DNA of 64,000 nt from Nansenia antarctica. Its lineage: Eukaryota > Chordata > Actinopteri > Argentiniformes > Microstomatidae. Under the pieces are notes generated by a model. The model searched no databases and was not told the origin of the DNA. It saw only the letters and a list, made by a program, of their open reading frames with translations. The stretch covers positions 62,001 to 126,000 of the forward strand of contig CAXDII010000632.1 of assembly GCA_963989245.1 (NCBI GenBank), read 5' to 3'. Below are positions 36,070-49,075 of this stretch, piece after piece (positions within the stretch are counted from its first letter, which is position 1; each line of letters begins with the position of its first letter). The position numbers and the translations under genes were made by a program.

Positions 36070-36880
36070 GCCTTTCACGAGCACATTTTGACTTGTTGTT
36101 GAATAATCCTATAATGTAACTCTAAATGATAATCAGAGCAACTTGAATTGTGTGTGCAGCCTTTTGCTCAAAAGTGATCAACGTTTCGTTTTCGGAGTCT
36201 CTTTTGACAATCTCTTCGAGAGCTGTTTTCAGTCATTAACAGAGCTGTTCTGAAAGTGTCCAAGCGGCCTGTTCTTAGAGTGGACTGTTTTTTGCATTCG
36301 TTCTCAAGTTATATCAAACTATCAAAGTGTTGTTTTCTGCCTTTCACGAGCACATTGTGACTTGTTGTTGAATAATCCTATAATGTAACTCTAAATGACA
36401 ATCAGAGCAACTTGAATTGCGTGTGTGCAGCCTTTTGCTCAAAAGTGATCAACGTTTCGTTTTCAGAGTCTCTTTTGACAATCTCTTCGAGAGCTGTTTT
36501 CAGTCATTAACAGAGCTGTTCTGAAAGTGTCCAAGCGGCCTGTTCTTAGAGTGGACTGTTTTTTGCATTCGTTCTCAAGTTATATCAAACTATCAAAGTG
36601 TTGTTTTCTGCCTTTCACGAGCACATTTTGACTTGTTGTTGAATAATCCTATAATGTAACTCTAAATGACAATCAGAGCAACTTGAATTGCGTGTGTGCA
36701 GCCTTTTGCTCAAAAGTGATCAACGTTTCGTTTTCGGAGTCTCTTTTGACAATCTCTTCGAGAGCTGTTTTCAGTCATTAACAGAGCTGTTCTGAAAGTG
36801 TCCAAGCGGCCTGTTCTTAGAGTGGACTGTTTTTTGCATTCGTTCTCAAGTTATATCAAACTATCAAAGTGTTGTTTTCT
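36070..36880 (+). repeat. 3-unit HOR (family F), copy 1, 811 bp
   Basis: Order: C61T+two-base deletion (36070, 269 bp), T19G+A127 (36339), G127 (36610). Confidence 0.9.
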
Positions 36881-37691
36881 GCCTTTCACGAGCACATTTT
36901 GACTTGTTGTTGAATAATCCTATAATGTAACTCTAAATGATAATCAGAGCAACTTGAATTGTGTGTGCAGCCTTTTGCTCAAAAGTGATCAACGTTTCGT
37001 TTTCGGAGTCTCTTTTGACAATCTCTTCGAGAGCTGTTTTCAGTCATTAACAGAGCTGTTCTGAAAGTGTCCAAGCGGCCTGTTCTTAGAGTGGACTGTT
37101 TTTTGCATTCGTTCTCAAGTTATATCAAACTATCAAAGTGTTGTTTTCTGCCTTTCACGAGCACATTGTGACTTGTTGTTGAATAATCCTATAATGTAAC
37201 TCTAAATGACAATCAGAGCAACTTGAATTGCGTGTGTGCAGCCTTTTGCTCAAAAGTGATCAACGTTTCGTTTTCAGAGTCTCTTTTGACAATCTCTTCG
37301 AAAGCTGTTTTCAGTCATTAACAGAGCTGTTCTGAAAGTGTCCAAGCGGCCTGTTCTTAGAGTGGACTGTTTTTTGCATTCGTTCTCAAGTTATATCAAA
37401 CTATCAAAGTGTTGTTTTCTGCCTTTCACGAGCACATTTTGACTTGTTGTTGAATAATCCTATAATGTAACTCTAAATGACAATCAGAGCAACTTGAATT
37501 GCGTGTGTGCAGCCTTTTGCTCAAAAGTGATCAACGTTTCGTTTTCGGAGTCTCTTTTGACAATCTCTTCGAGAGCTGTTTTCAGTCATTAACAGAGCTG
37601 TTCTGAAAGTGTCCAAGCGGCCTGTTCTTAGAGTGGACTGTTTTTTGCATTCGTTCTCAAGTTATATCAAACTATCAAAGTGTTGTTTTCT
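36881..37691 (+). repeat. 3-unit HOR (family F), copy 2, 811 bp
   Basis: Order: C61T+two-base deletion (36881), T19G+A127 with G153A at 37302 (37150), G127 (37421). From 36881 to 38506 the unit order also matches 31459-33084 (C61T deletion, T19G, G127, G127, G153C+TG insertion, A127), so the same longer block exists about 5.4 kb to the left. Confidence 0.9.
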
Positions 37692-39317
37692 GCCTTTCAC
37701 GAGCACATTTTGACTTGTTGTTGAATAATCCTATAATGTAACTCTAAATGACAATCAGAGCAACTTGAATTGCGTGTGTGCAGCCTTTTGCTCAAAAGTG
37801 ATCAACGTTTCGTTTTCGGAGTCTCTTTTGACAATCTCTTCGAGAGCTGTTTTCAGTCATTAACAGAGCTGTTCTGAAAGTGTCCAAGCGGCCTGTTCTT
37901 AGAGTGGACTGTTTTTTGCATTCGTTCTCAAGTTATATCAAACTATCAAAGTGTTGTTTTCTGCCTTTCACGAGCACATTTTGACTTGTTGTTGAATAAT
38001 CCTATAATGTAACTCTAAATGACAATCAGAGCAACTTGAATTGCGTGTGTGCAGCCTTTTGCTCAAAAGTGATCAACGTTTCGTTTTCGGAGTCTCTTTT
38101 GACAATCTCTTCGACAGCTGTTTTCAGTCATTAACAGAGCTGTTCTGAAAGTGTCCAAGCGGCCTGTTCTTAGAGTGGACTGTGTTTTTTGCATTCGTTC
38201 TCAAGTTATATCAAACTATCAAAGTGTTGTTTTCTGCCTTTCACGAGCACATTTTGACTTGTTGTTGAATAATCCTATAATGTAACTCTAAATGACAATC
38301 AGAGCAACTTGAATTGCGTGTGTGCAGCCTTTTGCTCAAAAGTGATCAACGTTTCGTTTTCAGAGTCTCTTTTGACAATCTCTTCGAGAGCTGTTTTCAG
38401 TCATTAACAGAGCTGTTCTGAAAGTGTCCAAGCGGCCTGTTCTTAGAGTGGACTGTTTTTTGCATTCGTTCTCAAGTTATATCAAACTATCAAAGTGTTG
38501 TTTTCTGCCTTTCACGAGCACATTTTGACTTGTTGTTGAATAATCCTATAATGTAACTCTAAATGACAATCAGAGCAACTTGAATTGCGTGTGTGCAGCC
38601 TTTTGCTCAAAAGTGATCAACGTTTCGTTTTCAGAGTCTCTTTTGACAATCTCTTCGAGAGCTGTTTTCAGTCATTAACAGAGCTGTTCTGAAAATGTCC
38701 AAGCGGCCTGTTCTTAGAGTGGACTGTTTTTTGCATTCGTTCTCAAGTTATATCAAACTATCAAAGTGTTGTTTTCTGCCTTTCACGAGCACATTTTGAC
38801 TTGTTGTTGAATAATCCTATAATGTAACTCTAAATGACAATCAGAGCAACTTGAATTGCGTGTGTGCAGCCTTTTGCTCAAAAGTGATCAACGTTTCGTT
38901 TTCGGAGTCTCTTTTGACAATCTCTTCGAGAGCTGTTTTCAGTCATTAACAGAGCTGTTCTGAAAGTGTCCAAGCGGCCTGTTCTTAGAGTGGACTGTTT
39001 TTTGCATTCGTTCTCAAGTTATATCAAACTATCAAAGTGTTGTTTTCTGCCTTTCACGAGCACATTTTGACTTGTTGTTGAATAATCCTATAATGTAACT
39101 CTAAATGACAATCAGAGCAACTTGAATTGTGTGTGCAGCCTTTTGCTCAAAAGTGATCAACGTTTCGTTTTCGGAGTCTCTTTTGACAATCTCTTCGAGA
39201 GCTGTTTTCAGTCATTAACAGAGCTGTTCTGAAAGTGTCCAAGCGGCCTGTTCTTAGAGTGGACTGTTTTTTGCATTCGTTCTCAAGTTATATCAAACTA
39301 TCAAAGTGTTGTTTTCT
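37692..39317 (+). repeat. Units 140-145, junction of families D and E
   Basis: Order: G127 (37692), G153C+TG insertion (37963), A127 (38236), A127+G189A (38507), G127 (38778), two-base deletion without C61T (39049). The first half follows family E and the second half follows family D plus the unit order seen at 29022-30103, suggesting a join near 38236-38778. The unit at 39049 is the last of this zone; T19G and the deletion do not reappear until 49347. Confidence 0.8.
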
Positions 39318-41485
39318 GCCTTTCACGAGCACATTTTGACTTGTTGTTGAATAATCCTATAATGTAACTCTAAATGACAATCAGAGCAACTTGAATTGCG
39401 TGTGTGCAGCCTTTTGCTCAAAAGTGATCAACGTTTCGTTTTCGGAGTCTCTTTTGACAATCTCTTCGAGAGCTGTTTTCAGTCATTAACAGAGCTGTTC
39501 TGAAAGTGTCCAAGCGGCCTGTTCTTAGAGTGGACTGTTTTTTGCATTCGTTCTCAAGTTATATCAAACTATCAAAGTGTTGTTTTCTGCCTTTCACGAG
39601 CACATTTTGACTTGTTGTTGAATAATCCTATAATGTAACTCTAAATGACAATCAGAGCAACTTGAATTGCGTGTGTGCAGCCTTTTGCTCAAAAGTGATC
39701 AACGTTTCGTTTTCGGAGTCTCTTTTGACAATCTCTTCGAGAGCTGTTTTCAGTCATTAACAGAGCTGTTCTGAAAGTGTCCAAGCGGCCTGTTCTTAGA
39801 GTGGACTGTTTTTTGCATTCGTTCTCAAGTTATATCAAACTATCAAAGTGTTGTTTTCTGCCTTTCATGAGCACATTTTGACTTGTTGTTGAATAATCCT
39901 ATAATGTAACTCTAAATGACAATCAGAGCAACTTGAATTGCGTGTGTGCAGCCTTTTGCTCAAAAGTGATCAACGTTTCGTTTTCGGAGTCTCTTTTGAC
40001 AATCTCTTCGAGAGCTGTTTTCAGTCATTAACAGAGCTGTTCTGAAAGTGTCCAAGCGGCCTGTTCTTAGAGTGGACTGTTTTTTGCATTCGTTCTCAAG
40101 TTATATCAAACTATCAAAGTGTTGTTTTCTGCCTTTCACGAGCACATTTTGACTTGTTGTTGAATAATCCTATAATGTAACTCTAAATGACAATCAGAGC
40201 AACTTGAATTGCGTGTGTGCAGCCTTTTGCTCAAAAGTGATCAACGTTTCGTTTTCGGAGTCTCTTTTGACAATCTCTTCGAGAGCTGTTTTCAGTCATT
40301 AACAGAGCTGTTCTGAAAGTGTCCAAGCGGCCTGTTCTTAGAGTGGACTGTTTTTTGCATTCGTTCTCAAGTTATATCAAACTATCAAAGTGTTGTTTTC
40401 TGCCTTTCACGAGCACATTTTGACTTGTTGTTGAATAATCCTATAATGTAACTCTAAATGACAATCAGAGCAACTTGAATTGCGTGTGTGCAGCCTTTTG
40501 CTCAAAAGTGATCAACGTTTCGTTTTCGGAGTCTCTTTTGACAATCTCTTCGAGAGCTGTTTTCAGTCATTAACAGAGCTGTTCTGAAAGTGTCCAAGCG
40601 GCCTGTTCTTAGAGTGGACTGTTTTTTGCATTCGTTCTCAAGTTATATCAAACTATCAAAGTGTTGTTTTCTGCCTTTCACGAGCACATTTTGACTTGTT
40701 GTTGAATAATCCTATAATGTAACTCTAAATGACAATCAGAGCAACTTGAATTGCGTGTGTGCAGCCTTTTGCTCAAAAGTGATCAACGTTTCGTTTTCGG
40801 AGTCTCTTTTGACAATCTCTTCGAGAGCTGTTTTCAGTCATTAACAGAGCTGTTCTGAAAGTGTCCAAGCGGCCTGTTCTTAGAGTGGACTGTTTTTTGC
40901 ATTCGTTCTCAAGTTATATCAAACTATCAAAGTGTTGTTTTCTGCCTTTCACGAGCACATTTTGACTTGTTGTTGAATAATCCTATAATGTAACTCTAAA
41001 TGACAATCAGAGCAACTTGAATTGCGTGTGTGCAGCCTTTTGCTCAAAAGTGATCAACGTTTCGTTTTCAGAGTCTCTTTTGACAATCTCTTCGAGAGCT
41101 GTTTTCAGTCATTAAAAGAGCTGTTCTGAAAGTGTCCAAGCGGCCTGTTCTTAGAGTGGACTGTTTTTTGCATTCGTTCTCAAGTTATATCAAACTATCA
41201 AAGTGTTGTTTTCTGCCTTTCACGAGCACATTTTGACTTGTTGTTGAATAATCCTATAATGTAACTCTAAATGACAATCAGAGCAACTTGAATTGCGTGT
41301 GTGCAGCCTTTTGCTCAAAAGTGATCAACGTTTCGTTTTCAGAGTCTCTTTTGACAATCTCTTCGAGAGCTGTTTTCAGTCATTAACAGAGCTGTTCTGA
41401 AAGTGTCCAAGCGGCCTGTTCTTAGAGTGGACTGTTTTTTGCATTCGTTCTCAAGTTATATCAAACTATCAAAGTGTTGTTTTCT
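39318..41485 (+). repeat. HOR (family G), copy 1, 8 units, 2,168 bp
   Basis: Six G127 units (39318, 39589, 39860, 40131, 40402, 40673), then A127+A173 (40944), then A127 (41215). The unit at 39860 has C9T at 39868, a CpG to TpG change. The A127+A173 then A127 pair closes every family G copy. Confidence 0.9.
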
Positions 41486-43653
41486 GCCTTTCACGAGCAC
41501 ATTTTGACTTGTTGTTGAATAATCCTATAATGTAACTCTAAATGACAATCAGAGCAACTTGAATTGCGTGTGTGCAGCCTTTTGCTCAAAAGTGATCAAC
41601 GTTTCGTTTTCGGAGTCTCTTTTGACAATCTCTTCGAGAGCTGTTTTCAGTCATTAACAGAGCTGTTCTGAAAGTGTCCAAGCGGCCTGTTCTTAGAGTG
41701 GACTGTTTTTTGCATTCGTTCTCAAGTTATATCAAACTATCAAAGTGTTGTTTTCTGCCTTTCACGAGCACATTTTGACTTGTTGTTGAATAATCCTATA
41801 ATGTAACTCTAAATGACAATCAGAGCAACTTGAATTGCGTGTGTGCAGCCTTTTGCTCAAAAGTGATCAACGTTTCGTTTTCGGAGTCTCTTTTGACAAT
41901 CTCTTCGAGAGCTGTTTTCAGTCATTAACAGAGCTGTTCTGAAAGTGTCCAAGCGGCCTGTTCTTAGAGTGGACTGTTTTTTGCATTCGTTCTCAAGTTA
42001 TATCAAACTATCAAAGTGTTGTTTTCTGCCTTTCACGAGCACATTTTGACTTGTTGTTGAATAATCCTATAATGTAACTCTAAATGACAATCAGAGCAAC
42101 TTGAATTGCGTGTGTGCAGCCTTTTGCTCAAAAGTGATCAACGTTTCGTTTTCGGAGTCTCTTTTGACAATCTCTTCGAGAGCTGTTTTCAGTCATTAAC
42201 AGAGCTGTTCTGAAAGTGTCCAAGCGGCCTGTTCTTAGAGTGGACTGTTTTTTGCATTCGTTCTCAAGTTATATCAAACTATCAAAGTGTTGTTTTCTGC
42301 CTTTCACGAGCACATTTTGACTTGTTGTTGAATAATCCTATAATGTAACTCTAAATGACAATCAGAGCAACTTGAATTGCGTGTGTGCAGCCTTTTGCTC
42401 AAAAGTGATCAACGTTTCGTTTTCGGAGTCTCTTTTGACAATCTCTTCGAGAGCTGTTTTCAGTCATTAACAGAGCTGTTCTGAAAGTGTCCAAGCGGCC
42501 TGTTCTTAGAGTGGACTGTTTTTTGCATTCGTTCTCAAGTTATATCAAACTATCAAAGTGTTGTTTTCTGCCTTTCACGAGCACATTTTGACTTGTTGTT
42601 GAATAATCCTATAATGTAACTCTAAATGACAATCAGAGCAACTTGAATTGCGTGTGTGCAGCCTTTTGCTCAAAAGTGATCAACGTTTCGTTTTCGGAGT
42701 CTCTTTTGACAATCTCTTCGAGAGCTGTTTTCAGTCATTAACAGAGCTGTTCTGAAAGTGTCCAAGCGGCCTGTTCTTAGAGTGGACTGTTTTTTGCATT
42801 CGTTCTCAAGTTATATCAAACTATCAAAGTGTTGTTTTCTGCCTTTCACGAGCACATTTTGACTTGTTGTTGAATAATCCTATAATGTAACTCTAAATGA
42901 CAATCAGAGCAACTTGAATTGCGTGTGTGCAGCCTTTTGCTCAAAAGTGATCAACGTTTCGTTTTCGGAGTCTCTTTTGACAATCTCTTCGAGAGCTGTT
43001 TTCAGTCATTAACAGAGCTGTTCTGAAAGTGTCCAAGCGGCCTGTTCTTAGAGTGGACTGTTTTTTGCATTCGTTCTCAAGTTATATCAAACTATCAAAG
43101 TGTTGTTTTCTGCCTTTCACGAGCACATTTTGACTTGTTGTTGAATAATCCTATAATGTAACTCTAAATGACAATCAGAGCAACTTGAATTGCGTGTGTG
43201 CAGCCTTTTGCTCAAAAGTGATCAACGTTTCGTTTTCAGAGTCTCTTTTGACAATCTCTTCGAGAGCTGTTTTCAGTCATTAAAAGAGCTGTTCTGAAAG
43301 TGTCCAAGCGGCCTGTTCTTAGAGTGGACTGTTTTTTGCATTCGTTCTCAAGTTATATCAAACTATCAAAGTGTTGTTTTCTGCCTTTCACGAGCACATT
43401 TTGACTTGTTGTTGAATAATCCTATAATGTAACTCTAAATGACAATCAGAGCAACTTGAATTGCGTGTGTGCAGCCTTTTGCTCAAAAGTGATCAACGTT
43501 TCGTTTTCAGAGTCTCTTTTGACAATCTCTTCGAGAGCTGTTTTCAGTCATTAACAGAGCTGTTCTGAAAGTGTCCAAGCGGCCTGTTCTTAGAGTGGAC
43601 TGTTTTTTGCATTCGTTCTCAAGTTATATCAAACTATCAAAGTGTTGTTTTCT
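41486..43653 (+). repeat. HOR (family G), copy 2, 8 units, 2,168 bp
   Basis: Six G127 units (41486, 41757, 42028, 42299, 42570, 42841) that look identical to the reference, then A127+A173 (43112) and A127 (43383). The run of six indistinguishable units is among the most homogeneous stretches of the window. Confidence 0.92.
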
Positions 43654-45550
43654 GCCTTTTACGAGCACATTTTGACTTGTTGTTGAATAATCCTATAATG
43701 TAACTCTAAATGACAATCAGAGCAACTTGAATTGCGTGTGTGCAGCCTTTTGCTCAAAAGTGATCAACGTTTCGTTTTCGGAGTCTCTTTTGACAATCTC
43801 TTCGAGAGCTGTTTTCAGTCATTAACAGAGCTGTTCTGAAAGTGTCCAAGCGGCCTGTTCTTAGAGTGGACTGTTTTTTGCATTCGTTCTCAAGTTATAT
43901 CAAACTATCAAAGTGTTGTTTTCTGCCTTTCACGAGCACATTTTGACTTGTTGTTGAATAATCCTATAATGTAACTCTAAATGACAATCAGAGCAACTTG
44001 AATTGCGTGTGTGCAGCCTTTTGCTCAAAAGTGATCAACGTTTCGTTTTCGGAGTCTCTTTTGACAATCTCTTCGAGAGCTGTTTTCAGTCATTAACAGA
44101 GCTGTTCTGAAAGTGTCCAAGCGGCCTGTTCTTAGAGTGGACTGTTTTTTGCATTCGTTCTCAAGTTATATCAAACTATCAAAGTGTTGTTTTCTGCCTT
44201 TCACGAGCACATTTTGACTTGTTGTTGAATAATCCTATAATGTAACTCTAAATGACAATCAGAGCAACTTGAATTGCGTGTGTGCAGCCTTTTGCTCAAA
44301 AGTGATCAACGTTTCGTTTTCGGAGTCTCTTTTGACAATCTCTTCGAGAGCTGTTTTCAGTCATTAACAGAGCTGTTCTGAAAGTGTCCAAGCGGCCTGT
44401 TCTTAGAGTGGACTGTTTTTTGCATTCGTTCTCAAGTTATATCAAACTATCAAAGTGTTGTTTTCTGCCTTTCACGAGCACATTTTGACTTGTTGTTGAA
44501 TAATCCTATAATGTAACTCTAAATGACAATCAGAGCAACTTGAATTGCGTGTGTGCAGCCTTTTGCTCAAAAGTGATCAACGTTTCGTTTTCGGAGTCTC
44601 TTTTGACAATCTCTTCGAGAGCTGTTTTCAGTCATTAACAGAGCTGTTCTGAAAGTGTCCAAGCGGCCTGTTCTTAGAGTGGACTGTTTTTTGCATTCGT
44701 TCTCAAGTTATATCAAACTATCAAAGTGTTGTTTTCTGCCTTTCACGAGCACATTTTGACTTGTTGTTGAATAATCCTATAATGTAACTCTAAATGACAA
44801 TCAGAGCAACTTGAATTGCGTGTGTGCAGCCTTTTGCTCAAAAGTGATCAACGTTTCGTTTTCGGAGTCTCTTTTGACAATCTCTTCGAGAGCTGTTTTC
44901 AGTCATTAACAGAGCTGTTCTGAAAGTGTCCAAGCGGCCTGTTCTTAGAGTGGACTGTTTTTTGCATTCGTTCTCAAGTTATATCAAACTATCAAAGTGT
45001 TGTTTTCTGCCTTTCACGAGCACATTTTGACTTGTTGTTGAATAATCCTATAATGTAACTCTAAATGACAATCAGAGCAACTTGAATTGCGTGTGTGCAG
45101 CCTTTTGCTCAAAAGTGATCAACGTTTCGTTTTCAGAGTCTCTTTTGACAATCTCTTCGAGAGCTGTTTTCAGTCATTAAAAGAGCTGTTCTGAAAGTGT
45201 CCAAGCGGCCTGTTCTTAGAGTGGACTGTTTTTTGCATTCGTTCTCAAGTTATATCAAACTATCAAAGTGTTGTTTTCTGCCTTTCACGAGCACATTTTG
45301 ACTTGTTGTTGAATAATCCTATAATGTAACTCTAAATGACAATCAGAGCAACTTGAATTGCGTGTGTGCAGCCTTTTGCTCAAAAGTGATCAACGTTTCG
45401 TTTTCAGAGTCTCTTTTGACAATCTCTTCGAGAGCTGTTTTCAGTCATTAACAGAGCTGTTCTGAAAGTGTCCAAGCGGCCTGTTCTTAGAGTGGACTGT
45501 TTTTTGCATTCGTTCTCAAGTTATATCAAACTATCAAAGTGTTGTTTTCT
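43654..45550 (+). repeat. HOR (family G), copy 3, 7 units with C7T
   Basis: A C7T unit (43654), four G127 units (43925, 44196, 44467, 44738), then A127+A173 (45009) and A127 (45280). This is the first appearance, from the left, of C7T, which then marks the first unit of each following family G copy and recurs in families H and I. Confidence 0.92.
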
Positions 45551-46634
45551 GCCTTTTACGAGCACATTTTGACTTGTTGTTGAATAATCCTATAATGTAA
45601 CTCTAAATGACAATCAGAGCAACTTGAATTGCGTGTGTGCAGCCTTTTGCTCAAAAGTGATCAACGTTTCGTTTTCGGAGTCTCTTTTGACAATCTCTTC
45701 GAGAGCTGTTTTCAGTCATTAACAGAGCTGTTCTGAAAGTGTCCAAGCGGCCTGTTCTTAGAGTGGACTGTTTTTTGCATTCGTTCTCAAGTTATATCAA
45801 ACTATCAAAGTGTTGTTTTCTGCCTTTCACGAGCACATTTTGACTTGTTGTTGAATAATCCTATAATGTAACTCTAAATGACAATCAGAGCAACTTGAAT
45901 TGCGTGTGTGCAGCCTTTTGCTCAAAAGTGATCAACGTTTCGTTTTCGGAGTCTCTTTTGACAATCTCTTCGAGAGCTGTTTTCAGTCATTAACAGAGCT
46001 GTTCTGAAAGTGTCCAAGCGGCCTGTTCTTAGAGTGGACTGTTTTTTGCATTCGTTCTCAAGTTATATCAAACTATCAAAGTGTTGTTTTCTGCCTTTCA
46101 CGAGCACATTTTGACTTGTTGTTGAATAATCCTATAATGTAACTCTAAATGACAATCAGAGCAACTTGAATTGCGTGTGTGCAGCCTTTTGCTCAAAAGT
46201 GATCAACGTTTCGTTTTCAGAGTCTCTTTTGACAATCTCTTCGAGAGCTGTTTTCAGTCATTAAAAGAGCTGTTCTGAAAGTGTCCAAGCGGCCTGTTCT
46301 TAGAGTGGACTGTTTTTTGCATTCGTTCTCAAGTTATATCAAACTATCAAAGTGTTGTTTTCTGCCTTTCACGAGCACATTTTGACTTGTTGTTGAATAA
46401 TCCTATAATGTAACTCTAAATGACAATCAGAGCAACTTGAATTGCGTGTGTGCAGCCTTTTGCTCAAAAGTGATCAACGTTTCGTTTTCAGAGTCTCTTT
46501 TGACAATCTCTTCGAGAGCTGTTTTCAGTCATTAACAGAGCTGTTCTGAAAGTGTCCAAGCGGCCTGTTCTTAGAGTGGACTGTTTTTTGCATTCGTTCT
46601 CAAGTTATATCAAACTATCAAAGTGTTGTTTTCT
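45551..46634 (+). repeat. HOR (family G), copy 4, 4 units, 1,084 bp
   Basis: C7T (45551), G127 (45822), A127+A173 (46093), A127 (46364). It lacks exactly three of the four plain G127 units found in copies 3 and 5, as expected from unequal exchange within the run of identical G127 units. Confidence 0.92.
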
Positions 46635-48531
46635 GCCTTTTACGAGCACATTTTGACTTGTTGTTGAATAATCCTATAATGTAACTCTAAATGACAATCA
46701 GAGCAACTTGAATTGCGTGTGTGCAGCCTTTTGCTCAAAAGTGATCAACGTTTCGTTTTCGGAGTCTCTTTTGACAATCTCTTCGAGAGCTGTTTTCAGT
46801 CATTAACAGAGCTGTTCTGAAAGTGTCCAAGCGGCCTGTTCTTAGAGTGGACTGTTTTTTGCATTCGTTCTCAAGTTATATCAAACTATCAAAGTGTTGT
46901 TTTCTGCCTTTCACGAGCACATTTTGACTTGTTGTTGAATAATCCTATAATGTAACTCTAAATGACAATCAGAGCAACTTGAATTGCGTGTGTGCAGCCT
47001 TTTGCTCAAAAGTGATCAACGTTTCGTTTTCGGAGTCTCTTTTGACAATCTCTTCGAGAGCTGTTTTCAGTCATTAACAGAGCTGTTCTGAAAGTGTCCA
47101 AGCGGCCTGTTCTTAGAGTGGACTGTTTTTTGCATTCGTTCTCAAGTTATATCAAACTATCAAAGTGTTGTTTTCTGCCTTTCACGAGCACATTTTGACT
47201 TGTTGTTGAATAATCCTATAATGTAACTCTAAATGACAATCAGAGCAACTTGAATTGCGTGTGTGCAGCCTTTTGCTCAAAAGTGATCAACGTTTCGTTT
47301 TCGGAGTCTCTTTTGACAATCTCTTCGAGAGCTGTTTTCAGTCATTAACAGAGCTGTTCTGAAAGTGTCCAAGCGGCCTGTTCTTAGAGTGGACTGTTTT
47401 TTGCATTCGTTCTCAAGTTATATCAAACTATCAAAGTGTTGTTTTCTGCCTTTCACGAGCACATTTTGACTTGTTGTTGAATAATCCTATAATGTAACTC
47501 TAAATGACAATCAGAGCAACTTGAATTGCGTGTGTGCAGCCTTTTGCTCAAAAGTGATCAACGTTTCGTTTTCGGAGTCTCTTTTGACAATCTCTTCGAG
47601 AGCTGTTTTCAGTCATTAACAGAGCTGTTCTGAAAGTGTCCAAGCGGCCTGTTCTTAGAGTGGACTGTTTTTTGCATTCGTTCTCAAGTTATATCAAACT
47701 ATCAAAGTGTTGTTTTCTGCCTTTCACGAGCACATTTTGACTTGTTGTTGAATAATCCTATAATGTAACTCTAAATGACAATCAGAGCAACTTGAATTGC
47801 GTGTGTGCAGCCTTTTGCTCAAAAGTGATCAACGTTTCGTTTTCGGAGTCTCTTTTGACAATCTCTTCGAGAGCTGTTTTCAGTCATTAACAGAGCTGTT
47901 CTGAAAGTGTCCAAGCGGCCTGTTCTTAGAGTGGACTGTTTTTTGCATTCGTTCTCAAGTTATATCAAACTATCAAAGTGTTGTTTTCTGCCTTTCACGA
48001 GCACATTTTGACTTGTTGTTGAATAATCCTATAATGTAACTCTAAATGACAATCAGAGCAACTTGAATTGCGTGTGTGCAGCCTTTTGCTCAAAAGTGAT
48101 CAACGTTTCGTTTTCAGAGTCTCTTTTGACAATCTCTTCGAGAGCTGTTTTCAGTCATTAAAAGAGCTGTTCTGAAAGTGTCCAAGCGGCCTGTTCTTAG
48201 AGTGGACTGTTTTTTGCATTCGTTCTCAAGTTATATCAAACTATCAAAGTGTTGTTTTCTGCCTTTCACGAGCACATTTTGACTTGTTGTTGAATAATCC
48301 TATAATGTAACTCTAAATGACAATCAGAGCAACTTGAATTGCGTGTGTGCAGCCTTTTGCTCAAAAGTGATCAACGTTTCGTTTTCAGAGTCTCTTTTGA
48401 CAATCTCTTCGAGAGCTGTTTTCAGTCATTAACAGAGCTGTTCTGAAAGTGTCCAAGCGGCCTGTTCTTAGAGTGGACTGTTTTTTGCATTCGTTCTCAA
48501 GTTATATCAAACTATCAAAGTGTTGTTTTCT
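46635..48531 (+). repeat. HOR (family G), copy 5, 7 units, 1,897 bp
   Basis: C7T (46635), four G127 units (46906, 47177, 47448, 47719), A127+A173 (47990), A127 (48261). It matches copy 3 with no difference that I can see. Confidence 0.92.
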
Positions 48532-49075
48532 GCCTTTTACGAGCACATTTTGACTTGTTGTTGAATAATCCTATAATGTAACTCTAAATGACAATCAGAG
48601 CAACTTGAATTGCGTGTGTGCAGCCTTTTGCTCAAAAGTGATCAACGTTTCGTTTTCGGAGTCTCTTTTGACAATCTCTTCGAGAGCTGTTTTCAGTCAT
48701 TAACAGAGCTGTTCTGAAAGTGTCCAAGCGGCCTGTTCTTAGAGTGGACTGTTTTTTGCATTCGTTCTCAAGTTATATCAAACTATCAAAGTGTTGTTTT
48801 CTGCCTTTCACGAGCACATTTTGACTTGTTGTTGAATAATCCTATAATGTAACTCTAAATGACAATCAGAGCAACTTGAATTGCGTGTGTGCAGCCTTTT
48901 GCTCAAAAGTGATCAACGTTTCGTTTTCGGAGTCTCTTTTGACAATCTCTTCGAGAGCTGTTTTCAGTCATTAACAGAGCTGTTCTGAAAGTGTCCAAGC
49001 GGCCTGTTCTTAGAGTGGACTGTGTTTTTTGCATTCGTTCTCAAGTTATATCAAACTATCAAAGTGTTGTTTTCT
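48532..49075 (+). repeat. Units 180-181, junction of families G and H
   Basis: A C7T unit (48532) that would begin a sixth family G copy, followed by a TG-insertion unit (48803, 273 bp). This is the last TG insertion in the window and one of three not followed by an A127 or A173-bearing continuation of the usual kind: the next unit is plain G127. The switch to the 14-unit HOR occurs here. Confidence 0.83.
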
